The position numbers were made by a program, and so were the translations under genes. From contig NC_056767.1 in the NCBI RefSeq assembly GCF_018687715.1, forward strand, positions 3,162,001 to 3,226,000: a stretch of 64,000 nucleotides of DNA, given 5' to 3'. The DNA comes from Carya illinoinensis (taxonomy: Eukaryota; Streptophyta; Magnoliopsida; Fagales; Juglandaceae). Positions 36,547 to 49,600 of the stretch are shown piece by piece. Under the pieces are notes generated by a model. The model made no database searches, had not been told where the DNA came from, and saw nothing but the letters and a program-made list of their open reading frames with translations. Numbering within the stretch: position 1 is the first letter of the stretch; each line of letters opens with the position of its first letter.

Positions 36547-39500
36547 GTGACGATGACAACTCGGACAACGAGTCCAGCCATCCTCTGACTAGGGAGGATG
36601 ATGATTAGTGCCCCAAGACATGATTGTAGTGAGTTTATTTGATGATGTTGAAAAGAAAATTTAGGAGTATGTCTAATATTGCCTGTCTAGTAGTTTTACC
36701 AAGACTAACAATCTAATATAGGTTCCATAAAGTTTTTATAGTTGCTCACCTGTAGTTGTAACTAATAAACTATAGGTGATTAGTTAAGCTAACGTACTTG
36801 CTGACTACGTGTATGTGTGTAATGCGCAGACAATGAATGACATAGGGTATCGACTCCATTTTGCTAGAAGATCAATGGGAAGCAAGCATGCGAATGCATA
36901 TAGGTATGTTCTTTATGTGGTTAGCGTACAATGTTCCAATGGCCAAAGTTGAACAAATTAAGTAAAACATGTGGTCATTGGTTTCCCATGACCATTAAAT
37001 TGATAACCAAATTGGTTGGGTTAGGTTGTGAAAGGTTGCTGTTTAACAAAATTAGATAGAGCTCAATTGGTATTCCATGGGTATGAAGTTTGGTATACAT
37101 AACAAGGCAATGTATACATGATAATGTAACTAATAATCTTTGTTAACTTAGAAATATAAGTTGCTCAGTTACTCATAGATGGTCATTACATATTTTGTGC
37201 AGATTTCGGGGATTGCACATTAAAGCTAACGTGATGCTTGGAGAACCTACATCAAATGTCGAGCATCTAAGTTAGTATATTTTGTGATAGTGTGTTGGGA
37301 TTTAAATGGTACAAATTGCTAGGCTATGGTTACAGTTGAATGTTAGGTTGATATTCAAATGGGAACAATTTAAGTCTTAAAGCGTAATTTGTCTCAACTG
37401 AATTCTATATTCCACTAATAAGTGAATGTGGTTGTCCTGGCTCATGTGGATTTAGTATGGAAAAATTGAATGCAAGTAGAACAAGATGTGTCCATATAAG
37501 ATGACATAAAAGCACGCTGCATGGATGACATAGGGTATAATGCATCCGAATGGGGGAGTGATATAAATATTAATCCTAGTTAAGGGGTGAAATAACATTT
37601 GGTAGTTGCTGCAAAGTTAATTATAATAGGCGTACATGCGGCTATTATAATCATCTAGGGTATATTATGTACTAAGATGTTTGCGAGTTAGTCAGGTTCA
37701 CACACCATGGTGAATGCAAGTTATGTAATATTCGTTTACGTAAAGAACAACACTTTATGAAAACCATATGGATGAATCAGAGGTTTAAAATCTGTTTCAC
37801 ACAATATTAATCCTACTTAAGGGGTTAAGTAGAAACCAATGCATAAAGTTACATTGCCCATATCATATAGGTAAGTATTACTACTGACTTATATGATATG
37901 GCATGTGTGAAATCATAGGTAAAGAGCTGCGGCAGTTATACAACCATAAATGGAATATTGAGTGAAGATCAGTGAAATTTTATTTTCCATTCGCAGGCAT
38001 GCGGGAAAATTTGTGATGGAGATGCCATGATCATTAAGTTAGCACAATCCAGAAAATAGAATATAAAATTGATAAGAATTGTAGTCTGATTTTTTTGAGG
38101 GGTCTCCCTTCGAGAATATAGCATCTGTGGTTGTGAAAGTTATATGTAGATGAACCAGTAAAGTACATTTGCATAAAGTGAAGAAGCAAAGTGTTTCTAT
38201 ATGATTGAATTGTCTAAAACAGAGTCCAGCTTCTAATATGTTCCTGACTAGGTGCAAATTGATTAATAATGAATTAATTAAGTATAATAAAGGGTTAGTG
38301 AGGTTCAGATAATCATCCACAAGCTAGCTTAGCTTGTGGATGATTATTAACTATGATACTCTGCCCAAAGTATGCATTATATTTGTGGCCAGGAAAGAAA
38401 AGAAATGTCTACCAATTATGCTGGCACAAGATTCATTCATGACTAGCAGGCATGGTTCCAATTGGAATATGTTTCTCCTACTTTAAACCCAAAGTACATC
38501 CGCAATATATAACTATAACAGGGCAGTGGTGTAAAGAGCTAAGTAGTTATTGATCCCCAGGATATTTTTTATAACACTAAATATCCTTTAACAAGCAATA
38601 TTTAGTTACTCTTCAAAAGTAGTTCATTTAATGGTATGTAAGGATATAGAAATTGATTTATATGTATAGCAATGTCAGCATATATATTGTGGAGGGGAAC
38701 GAGGGTGTATTTCCAGATCCAAATATTTCTAGAAGAGGCTTTTATGCCTAATTAATAACCACCAAATTCCAGTGAGTATAAAATCAGAATGCAAGCAAAA
38801 TTAATTAAAAAGTTGCAGAATAAATTATAAGTCTCCTACCTAGAATTGGTGAATAAATCAATAATTACTTATTACTCACCAACCTACCTATAGGGAATAA
38901 TTTATAGTTTCCACTAACATGAATATCTCGCGTCCAGCGCATATACAAGTGCAAAATGTACTATACAGATTGAAATATCTGTATAGCAATTTAAGTAAGG
39001 GATATTTGCAAGTGCACGTAAATAGCATTCTACAAGGCATCCAACACAGATTAATAACCCAATGGGTGAAACTTAGAAAAGTGGTGGACATAGATAATTT
39101 AAGTCAAAATACAGAGCGGGAAAATTGTAAAATTCAGGGCGGGATATTTTAATTGTGATGATGCCTTTTGGCTGGGAAATGGCGCCAGTGATGGGGTCCA
39201 CAGCAAAGCTGAACTGCAGGGTGGATTGATGAGGAATTGACAGCAGGGGAGTTGGTGGCATCGTACAGCAAGCTGAGAGGTTTGAAGTAGAGTCATACAT
39301 AACATATTGGGTTCCTCAGTTCACGTAAAGCAACACTTCCAGTTGAGAAAAAATTGAGAGTTTTTCTCAACCTTTTCCTTCACTGCACGGGTTCACCTAG
39401 ACTCCCTTCTGAGCTGCTGGCCATTTCCTCTATATCCATTCACAACCCCACAGCTTCTCTATCCTCTTCACATCTGCCAGGCAAGCCAAAGTGGAAGGAA

Positions 39501-40789
39501 TAGTCAGGTACACATTGCTACTCTACACAATTATATTTGTGCAACTCCTTCTGAATGGATGAAAAGGTTATACATTCTCGACAGTTCTCTGTTTTTTTAG
39601 TGTGTAATATCACTTTACAAAAACCTGTTCATGTAAAGCATGGATTTTTCTTCTTCTTAGGCAACAACTAAATTGTGGTAGGTTAAATTTAAGAACATAT
39701 GTTGATTACATATCGGTTTGCATCAAAAAAGTTCATGCACTATACATCACAAGCATGTTATATTTGTCAAAAAACCATGCTGTTTTTTACACCAGCTTCA
39801 TACTTCGAACAGTGCTACACAATGGGTGTTTTGTGCAATATTGTAGTAGCTGTGGTAAACCAGATACCCAAAGTGATCATCCTTAATACATCATGCATTA
39901 CATAGCATGCATTGAACTCTCTTCTGAGCTGTAAGCGCTACTCAGTTATATTTTTATAGACATGGACATGTTTAGTTCCCTACATTGAGTATTACCTGGC
40001 TGGAATTTACAGAACGTTGGTGAAATAGGTTGTTCCCTGTTTTTACATATCAATGTAGTTTCTGGGTGGAGTAAAAGATAAATTTTTTTACTTTTCTAAC
40101 ACATAATAGCATCCACCTATGTGCACATCACAGTTGAAGAGCAGGACACCACTTCAATACTAGCACCAGTAATAGGGTAGGTACAGATGATTTTATCATG
40201 TTAGTATTACAATTTAGCTATAAATTGTAGAATAATGAAAATAGAAGTAAAAAAAAAGTGGTTAATGACTTCTTATTGATAAAGACATTTTGGCAGGTTC
40301 AGTTTGGTAAAATTGAGCCCTATGATAGTTAGAATATTTTGTTAAAATGACAATCACAGAGTTAAGACTTCAAGAAGACATATTAAAGTAACATGGGGAA
40401 TGGTTAGTCTCTTACCCCACTAACTTAGAAGAGCCTTACATGCCTTGTTTTGTGAAACCAGCTGGCCTGCTACTTAGTGTTTTTTACATAAAACACAGAG
40501 GGCAAACTTTGTCGCATGAGGTCAAAGTTGGAGCAAAAACTTGTCAAATATTTCCCCCCTGGCTATATCATGTTAGTATGATAGGAAATCAATACTATAA
40601 TGTGGCAAACATAACAATTAGAGGCTTATTTATCATTATTTTACATGTCGATACTGTTTTGTTTGGCAAATATGTACTTAATGTTGTAAATATGTTCCTG
40701 GTTGGATGCAGCAAAAACAGTATTGATATCCACCCAATAGCAAAGTCAAGGATGGTGAGAAGTATAAAGTTTCGGGGGGGTCGAGTCTG
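36547..40789. other. CACTA internal region between transposase and TNPA-like gene
   Basis: AT-rich DNA without a recognisable conserved protein. 39360-39510 is CT-rich and leader-like, and ends in donor-like GTCAGGTAC, so it may be a 5' untranslated exon of the TNPA-like gene. A slightly GC-richer stretch at 39130-39290 does not encode anything I recognise. A strong hairpin lies at 38309-38347. Confidence 0.45.
38309..38347. repeat. 18-bp inverted repeat with 3-base loop
   Basis: ATAATCATCCACAAGCTA, loop GCT, then the exact complement TAGCTTGTGGATGATTAT. A perfect 18-bp stem inside the CACTA element. Confidence 0.85.
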
Positions 40790-42603
40790 ACATGGTAGAG
40801 TTCAGCTATGTAGTAGTCAAGTACAGGACACGTTGCCTCCGAGCACCGTGTTGCGGGATGAGCCGGACTCAAATGATTCAACTCAGTTAGTAGGAGCAGC
40901 GGGTGCAATAGAGGTTTTGGGTGGACACCAGGTTGGAGATTCAATCACTAATAGAGGTATGTCATTCGGTGCAATAATCCAAGCTATAGCATTTACTAAG
41001 TATTTCTCAATTGATACACAATCAAATAGTAGCCTAATGCAATCTATACTAATGGTAGCTATATATATATGAGACAATAGTTATAACAATTTTCTGTATT
41101 GATGTAGATCCACCCCCTAAGAAAATGGGAAGAGGGCCAGCGAAGGGCACTCTATTTGAAAGGATGAGAAAAGTGGGAAAAATACCACTTGTTATACAAG
41201 ATGGACATAGAGGGCCATCTTGCGAGAATGCAACAATATTCACTGGGCGACTAACGGATATCATTAAAGTACATGCCAACATGAGGCATGCCAGTTGGAG
41301 TTGTGTACCTGATGATGAAAAGCAAGAATTGATTGACCGTGTTAGGGTAGGACTCTGTTTTTTAATGATAAACAACATAAGCTGCATTCGTACATATCCA
41401 ACCCACAAGCTGGATCATGTTTGGCATTACTTTATGTAACAGCTTTGCTTCTTTGATATTGCAGGCAGATTTTGTTCTAGATTGGAATAGAGACAACCAT
41501 CGTGAGATGGTTGAGACACATTTGGCCGACAAGTATAATACATATCATTATGCATTACACAAAGTATATTTAAAATATGCTTCACATGAAGAGGCCCTAC
41601 GTGGTGGGACGGACAAGGTGGAGAAAGCTGTATGGGAAAAGCTCTGTGAACGGTGGGCAAGTGCAGCTTTCAAGGTATAATTTATGGACATTAAGTTTCT
41701 GCTCTATTTAGACCTTTATAACAAGGTCTGCAAAATTCTGTTCAGTATTGTAGCAACATAGCTGAAGGCACCTCCCATTTAATTAGGTTTCATATTCCTG
41801 TTTTTCTCGCACATGTTAAATAATATAGACATAATGTCGTTTATAAAGGGGCATTAATAAAGTGGAAACGGATGCAGGAGAAATCCAGAAGGAACAGTTC
41901 AAACAGGCAGAAACTCAAGGTCAAACACACCGGTGGCCGAAAATCCTTCATACGGATACTTGAGGAAAAGGTTTGTCATATGCATATGGTATAAAACCTT
42001 CCAGATTATGGGTATATCAGACAATAAAGTTACTCTTATTTGTGTGTTTCAGCGGGAGAAAGCTTCTAATATGGTAGAATTCTACAAGGAAACACATTGG
42101 TCAACACGGAAGGGTAAATGGATCAATGCAGCGACCGAACACAATTACGTAAGAGTGTTAGATTTAATTTTATATCTTTTAACAGGTTTCAAAGTAACAT
42201 TAACAACCCCCTGATTTTCCTTTGATAACATTTTCAGAATTTGATGATTGAAAGGTTAGCTGAAAAGGATACTGAAGACGATGTAGAAGAAGCTGCTGAC
42301 ACGGTCTTCAAAGAAGTTTTGGGAAACAGACCTGGCTATGCGGTAGGCTTAGGGCACATGGTGATTCCAGACCCCTCTCCTTCAATGAAGAACAGTAGGG
42401 CATTTATCCGGCTATCGGAGGAGAATAAACGGAACAAAAGTGAAGCGGAAATCTATAAGAGCAAACTCGATGCAATGATGGGCGATATTGCGGAGTTGAG
42501 AAGGAATTTTTCTGAGCATGAGAAGGTCTTAATGAGCTATAGGAGCACTGATCAGCAACTTTATGGTAGTGAGTCTCATGGAGAGACTCAGCGAGATGCT
42601 TAG
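40790..42603 (+). CDS. TNPA-like Ptta/En/Spm family gene of the CACTA element
   Basis: Exons fit at (frame open from 40790)-40956, 41108-41346, 41465-41674, 41878-41970, 42053-42148 and 42238-42603; all introns have GT-AG ends and phases agree. The product includes KKMGRGPAKGTLFERMRK, then VLDWNRDNHREMVETHLADKY (plant transposase, Transposase_24-type), the signature NRQKLKVKHTGGRKSF, FYKETHWSTRKGKWINAA, and a charged coiled-coil C-terminus with EENKRNKSEAEIYKSKLDAM. In the family, the TNPA-type protein binds subterminal repeats and works with the transposase. The N-terminus is unresolved: the first exon listed has no ATG in frame after the stop at 40787-40789, so an upstream exon must supply the start. 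No stops break the listed exons, so this gene may be intact. Confidence 0.8.
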
Positions 42604-45600
42604 GCATCTCACTTGATATTCCAGGATTTTTGGCCATTGGAAATATTTTGTGAGACTCTATTTTTTGTGTGTTGTTTATAACATTTGTAACAATCCAATG
42701 GCCAAAGACTATAGTTAATTATATGTATTTTGGTACTTTAGTATTATAGTTAGGGTGCATATCTATTAATAGTGCAGGAAATGTAAAGCTGAAGGGTATT
42801 ACTTTTTGAGTTGTAGCTATGTTGTTGTTATGAGAGGGTAAGTTCTCTCTCTCTCATATAGTAAAGATATGATCTTATGCTTGGGTCAGATTTGATTAAA
42901 TTGACAGAAAAACTCCAAATCAGAAGGCTGATTTAAGTGTTTTCAAAATTGCAGGTTAGAAGAGTACTGTCCAGCTTTCAGTCATAATGTCCATCGTGGA
43001 AAGTAGATGCAGGGTTTGCTCATCTGATGATATACATTTTCAGAGCGGGAGGTAATTAGCTGGGCTGTAATTTGGGTATGTTTAGGACTCTATATTTCTA
43101 CACACTTAGTGGAAATTTTCTCACTAATATCCATCGAAAGCACCCAGTAATCTGTTTGAGGTTTGGTTTAACAGCCCAAGTTGTTAGTTTATATGCTATA
43201 GTTAAATATTCACACCTAAGTAGTTAGATAAGATAAGGAAACCCTCTCTTATCTAACTATTTCGGATGTATAAGGAAACGGTAGTAAAATGGACTACCGT
43301 AATCATCTATGTGTGGATAATAAAGTGGCATGTATATCTGGTATTGCTGATTGACCAACACTTGATGGATAGTGCGAAAATAATGTAGCTTTAAATTATT
43401 TTGTTTTCGTAGTTTTCAGCATATGAATTTTTTAAGTTTGATATTGGATTGTGCATTTAAATGAGTCTCTCTCATAAATTAGAGGAGGGGATATTTGACA
43501 TATGTATATTGGTTGAAGGGGTAAATTGTTACAACAGATTGTGGGTCATGTGATGATGTGTATCTAACCATACTCTCATATGGGAGATTCAAGATACTCT
43601 GTAATCTACCATTGCTATGGAAGATGATGTTTCTGGGTATAAATATGGGTCGGTTGTTTTCTTGCAACACTAGCCCAATTCCGAATAGCAATTGGGCTGT
43701 TCTTAAATAACGGATATATTTAAGCATGTATTAATGTATTGCAAGCATGTGAATGGCAGACCTGCTATAGCTATGACAACTTGTAGAATATGCATGCAGG
43801 AACACAATAGCTTAATTCTAATGGTAGGTGTACATGCTCATTGAATGATGGTCTTTTGTATGTGCCAATTGAGTCTCCAATATTTAATTTTCCATACACG
43901 CACGAATTGCATTCATACAGCTAATTATAATTAATAAATCTGTATATGCTATAAGGGCTTGAGTATCTGTATTTAAAAATAAACCCAAGGGTATTATCAA
44001 CGATTAGTATAGTACATTCCCACCCCATGCCATGTCATATAGTAAGAAGTATTCTCTTAGTTTTACACTTAACTTTTTGCTAAATGTTAAGGTAACATTT
44101 AGCAACCTGTTTTTGTGTTCATCAGGATTTCAGATTGTTGTGGAGAAAGATGTCAGCAACATCATCATACCCACACTACACAAGCTGTCTAGATGGACAT
44201 TCTTCATGTTCACAATAGATGCTGCTGGAGAGAGTTGTGTTATCACCTGCTATATGTAACATGAATTCTGTCTTTCCCTTGTTGTACGTGGAAAGGAATG
44301 TAATTAGCAGTTTAATATATATGTTGGCAAATTTGGTTATTAAATGCTATTTCTATGGATGTTGGTAGATTATTGCTTCTTTATGGTATGGATATGATTT
44401 TTGCTTAACAGGTTATTAATTATAATTAGGGTTGTCCAGATTGGTGGGGTTTTGTGTGATTGGTTTTGAAATTGAGCAGATATTTGGATGCACTACTGTT
44501 GGAATGGATTTTACACTGATTTACCCAGTGTCAAATGATAATTCTTTGTGTCAATGACTGTGAATTCTATTCTTTTTTGCAATGATCATTGTTAAGAAAC
44601 AAAAATGTGAGGTAAGGTGGCAGTGTATAAAGGAAACACTTGTTGTGCCAATATATATTTAATTTGCATGCTTAGATTCGTGGTACAAAATCTACTGCCC
44701 AAGAAATGGAATGGTGGGGAAAAAAATAGAGGAGCTATATGGACTCCCAATTAAGATAGACAGCACGAAGGTTGTCATGGCAAAATTCCATTTTCTGCAA
44801 CAACCGTAATTATTGGACTGATGACTATTGAAATTGTATCCACGAGTGAAACCATCCGAATTCACTAATAGCCACCAGGGAAAATTATACCATATAGCCT
44901 ATTGTCACCATAAATGATTGGTGCTAAATGGAGTAACAAATGGATTCCAATTTCTATTTCCGATCATATTCTTCGTGGTAAAAACATAACTTTTACCCAC
45001 CAAATGCAGGTTTTGTGATAAACTGTTATTGTTCATGAATTATATGCCACCACATTCTCACGGCATCATTTGGTGGAAATTTCTTAATTCCCACGTAACT
45101 ACCATGTTTTTCCGACTAATGTTACTCATGGAAATAACAAGATAAGCCACCACAAACGCACTGATGCACTATACTTTTGTCACGGCACAAGTTCATGGAT
45201 TATAGAACTTTACCCAGTATCTTAAATGGAGGGGAAGACTTATTAGCAATGATACATTTCATGACAAATACTTATTTGCAATGGAAGGATTTTCGAGGAA
45301 TTCCTTCTTTTGACAAGGACGCTGGTAAGTAAATATTATTTATCACTATATCACCTAATCCGAAACGACTTATACTCACGATGAAGTCAGTGGCTAAAAC
45401 TTTTATACGAGTAGACGAGTGACGGTGAAATTCATGGCTATAGAGGTTTTTCGGACTGCGGCTGTGGTGACAAGTGATGTTCCTCTCACCACAAAGGACA
45501 AGGTAGCAAGGCAATTTGCCACGAAGGGAAACAGGTTTCTCCACCCCGAGCTGTCGTGACAAAAAGTGATTTTTTCCCACCACTTAATGAATTCATGTGA

Positions 45601-45707
45601 AAAGGTTAGTGCTCATGAATTATATGCCACCAACGAGTCACGAACGGAATTGGTGGGAAAAGCTGTTTTTCTCACATAACCCCCAGATATGGCCACCAAA
45701 TTGCCTT
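42604..45707. other. CACTA 3' region with subterminal repeats
   Basis: 42604-44750 is AT-rich with no supported gene. One short frame at 44128-44259 follows an AG acceptor-like site, but I cannot identify it. From about 44800 to 45720, words such as GCCACCA, TCACGGCAT, TTTGGTGG and GTGGTGGC recur in both orientations, mirroring the left end. A 12-bp stem (TAGTTAGATAAG, arms 43221-43232 and 43248-43259) lies within. Confidence 0.55.
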
Positions 45708-45735
45708 GTGGAAAAAACCGAAATTTGTTGTAGTG
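45708..45735. repeat. CACTA right terminal inverted repeat
   Basis: Complement reads CACTACAACAAATTTCGGTT. The first 11 bases equal the left end. It is followed by the TTG duplication at 45736-45738. Confidence 0.9.
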
Positions 45736-45738
45736 TTG

Positions 45739-46609
45739 GTACATGGGACTTGGATTTGTATAGTACTAAGTCTTAGGTGTACAAATCTTGCAAATGTTTT
45801 TTTTTTTTTTTTTTTTTTTTGTAAAAATAAAAATTAAACATACGAGTAAAAAGTTAAATTTTTATAATAATTATTCTAATGATGGATGCTACTCTTTTAC
45901 GAAAGACCTATGCTGATCGACATTAATTTGAGTCTATTGTAAAAATCATTACTTTTTATAAAATCATTAAATTGTATTGTGAAATTAAAGAGGATCTTGA
46001 TTGTTAACATTATATATATATAATAGATAGATTTATATTATAGATTGGTGGATAGACAAGGTATAAATATTAATATACTTATTACAGAGTTAATTACTAC
46101 TGCAGTTCTTAGATCAGAACTTGACAAAGACTGTTATTTAGTTTTTTCGAGGGATTCATATAAATATTTATTCATTTTTAGAAGAAATTAAAAAAATTCG
46201 AAGTTAAGACTTAAGAAGACATTTCGAATCGTTGACTGAGGAATATTTTTACATCCGACAAATTTTCTACAAATATTGAATCTAAACCTTTATCAAAGTA
46301 CTTATATATATGTCATGATAAACCGTGTGGCTTGATCTATCACATTACATAAAATGCTAATAGATAAGATGCTAACATTGGGATACTTTTAAACAAATAT
46401 TTATTATATAATATTTCATAATATATTAACTTACTTATATATATATGTATACTATTTTATCTGCTAATTCAATTTATTTTCTTATTGCGTGGATGTGCAA
46501 CTATTTCAAGTGAAAATACAAGAAATGTTTGTACAAACATTTCTTGTATTTTGTCTTGTGGTTTACTCAAATATTAATTTGTTATATAGTTCATATTAAA
46601 TTTTACATT
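45739..46609. other. AT-rich intergenic DNA between CACTA and LINE
   Basis: A T tract at 45797-45820 and several A/T-rich stretches, with no gene. It contains the 40-bp perfect palindrome listed separately, and a 22-base word (45775-45796) that recurs inverted at 53202-53223. Confidence 0.5.
46513..46552. repeat. Perfect 40-bp palindrome
   Basis: AAAATACAAGAAATGTTTGT is followed without a spacer by its exact complement ACAAACATTTCTTGTATTTT. Confidence 0.9.
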
Positions 46610-49600
46610 TTACTTTTTGAGAGGTCTCCTAGTCTTAGCGCTTGCTGAGGAGGATTTTTGCCTTGGATAAGGAGTGTCTCCTAATTTTTCACTGAGAAGG
46701 TGGTTTTTTTCTACTTTTCTTCTTTCTATTATTACACCAACGGCAGAACTGGTAGTTATGGTCGAGGAGATCATTGATAAGTGGGGTAATCTCAAACTCA
46801 CAGAAGCGAAATAGAATGAAGTGATAGTGAAATTGTTTGCAGAGGATGCCATTTTAAGGTGAGGGAAGTTGTGTCTCATTGGCCTTGTAGTTTCTGAAAA
46901 AGCCATTACTAGAGATGCTTTCAAGACTATTATATTGAGTTTTTGGAAACCTTAGGGACAAGTGATATTCAGAGATGTAGGGCCCAATCAGTTCCTTATA
47001 GAGTTCTAGAAACAACAAGATTTATATAAAGTTCAATGAGGTAGGTCATGGTTATTTGATCGATTTCTTTTCTATATATATTAAAAAATTTGATGGCTAA
47101 TATTCTTTAAATGATATTATGTTCAATAAGGAATATATGTGGATTCAGTTACACAATATTCCTTTTGGTAGGATGTCACGAGTTATTGGAGATCAGATTG
47201 GGAAAGCTACTGGTGAAGTGGGGGAGATAGATGTTGATGGAGAAGGGATTGGTTGGGGGCCCTATCTCAAAGTTAAGGTTGATATTGACATTTCAAAACC
47301 TTTAATGAGAGGAATACATCTCAATTTTCATGGAAACAACGCGTGGATCTCTTTTAAATATGAGAGACTCCTAATTTCCTGTTTTAGGTGTGACATAATC
47401 AAACATGGAAGTAATGGTTGTGTTAAGGAGTCAAATGCAAGATCCATGCATTCAAGTGATAATAACCAGTTGAGAGCTACTACCACAAAACCTAGAGTGA
47501 ATGATAAATAGAAAAGGACAGACAGTAGGTCTTGCTCAAATTCGTAGAATGACGATCAGCAGGTTGAAGATGATAACGTGGAAGATTCTCAAATTTCATT
47601 TGGTAAGAAATCAAATTCAGCTAAGGAAAAGGCTTCTATTCAGGAATCTCCCAAAACTACAACTGATCTCTTGGAAAATCACAATTTTTTTTTTGGGAGG
47701 AGGGGCGGGGGGGCGGCAATCTAAGGGTCAACTCTTTACTAAGGAAAGTAGTTTTAGTAACGATGCTCAGATTAAGGAGATGGAAGATCCAGTGCAAAAT
47801 AAGGATCATGGATTAATTGCTATAGATATGGGAGTCTGATTTGAATGCCATCAGTAATAGCATACCAAGTGAGCCAGCTTAGAATGTTGAGTTTGCCTCT
47901 GCAGTTAATGTTGATAATTCAATGAAGAGGCATACTACATGGAAAATAAGGGCTAGCGAAAAGAAAGACATGGATAGAGGTGAGGTTACATGTTAAAAAA
48001 AGGGGAGTAAAAGAAGGCAGTCATCAATTTCCACATAAAGTCTTAATGATGAGATGGAGACTTGCTCTGAGGGCCCTAGTAGCAAGAGAGGAAGGATGAT
48101 TATTACTAATGGAGACCAAACTAAAAACTTAATGGCAGAGGCTAGTTTCTAGCTCTGCCAGTATCAATGAGTCTCTTAAGCTGGAATTGTCAAGAGCTTG
48201 GGAACTTTCGGACAGTTCAATTTCTTAGTTTGTTAACTAAGGAAAAGTCTCACAAGTTGGTTTTTTTCATGGAACCCAAATATAATAAAATAATAATGGA
48301 GGAAGTTAGAGTCAGGTTGAATTATGATTGTTATTTTGTAGTATAAAGCAAATGAAGTAGTGGTGGGCTGGGTCTTTTATGGAAGGAGCTGGAAGTAGAT
48401 CTTATAAATTTTTCTACTTGGCATATCAATGTTGGAGTTAAGGAACCAGTAACAAGAACTTCATGGAAGTTTACTGGATTTCTATGGGCATCCTGATACT
48501 TCTAAGAGGGAATCTTGTTGGAAACTACTAAAGCATATTAGGCCAGTCACTAATATTCCATGGCTATGAGTAGGGCATTTTAATGAAATAACATGCCAAT
48601 TAGAGAAAGTGGGAGCAGCTTTAAGACCACACAAACAAATGGAAAATTTTCGTGAGGCCTTAGAGTTTTGTGCACTTAGTGATATTTATATTAAGGGGCC
48701 TAAGTTTACATGGGCTAATAATATAAGGGATAGAGGTTTTACTAAGGAGAAATTGGATAAAGCTATTGCAAACCTGGAGTGGCACCAAAGGTTTTCATAT
48801 TGTCTATGTACTTTGTTACTGGCTGTCAAATCTGATCATAATCCTCTTTCTATTGTGGTTGCAAGAAAGGAAAGGAATTTGAGGAAGAAGACCTTTTTGT
48901 TCAGATATGAAGCCTCTTAGAACTTGAAGAAGGATTGCTCAAAGATTATAAATGATACTTGGAAGAAAGGCCATGGTGGTTTTGGAGGTAGGCCTGATAT
49001 ATGTGGCAAAATTCAGTACTATAAAGAAGCACTACAAAAATGGAACCAATCTTGTTATAAGAAAACCCTAGGTGCAATTAGAGATAGAATGGAGAGAATA
49101 TCACATTTGCAAGACTCGGCAGATGATGAACAAGTGACTACTATAAAGCAATTGCAAAATGAAATTAAAACCTTATTAGAAGAAGAGGAGCTCAAGTAGA
49201 TGCAAAGAGCAAAGCAGCAATGGTTAGCTCATGGGGACATAAATACTTCCTTTTATCACATGCATGCAAATCAAAGAAGAAAAGCAAACACAACTAAGCA
49301 AATCATTGATCAACATGGAGAGCTACACCAAGATCAATCCAAAATAGGTGATATTTTTGTTGATTCTTTTAAAGCTCTTTTTAATTCTTCAAATCTTATA
49401 GAGATTGACAGCTGCCTAACCCATATGGATGCTAGAATTACTAATGATATGAATAGCATCCTTTTATCTTATTTCTTTGAGTTAGAAGTTAAAGAAGCTA
49501 TTTTTCAAATGCCTCCCCTAAGTTCTCCTAATCCTGATGGGTTCTATACTCAATTCTATCAAACTCATTGGAAGGATGTTGGTAAGGAAGTATGCAGTTT

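Larger units (their letters stand above)
15258..45735 (+). mobile_element. CACTA (En/Spm) DNA transposon, 30.5 kb, with a nested retrotransposon
   Basis: The left end reads CACTACAACAA and the right end is its complement, TTGTTGTAGTG. Both are flanked by a TTG 3-bp target duplication (15255-15257 and 45736-45738), as expected for CACTA elements. Subterminal regions carry many TTTGCCACCA / TGGTGG words. The element contains a tnp2-type transposase gene (19529-36546) and a TNPA-like gene (40790-42603) in the same orientation. Removing the nested Athila-like insertion leaves about 17.1 kb. It is probably inactive on its own, because the transposase frame has a stop codon and a 13.4-kb insertion. 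The ends look intact, so it might still be moved in trans. Confidence 0.93.

Noticed and set aside
39099..39305. Captured host exon in the CACTA element
   Set aside because: The stretch is slightly GC-richer and open in two minus-strand frames, but I recognise no protein family and see no splice context.
44128..44259. Extra exon of the TNPA-like gene
   Set aside because: There is an acceptor-like AG and a short frame ending in a stop, but the TNPA-like gene already ends at 42603 and no family motif is visible.
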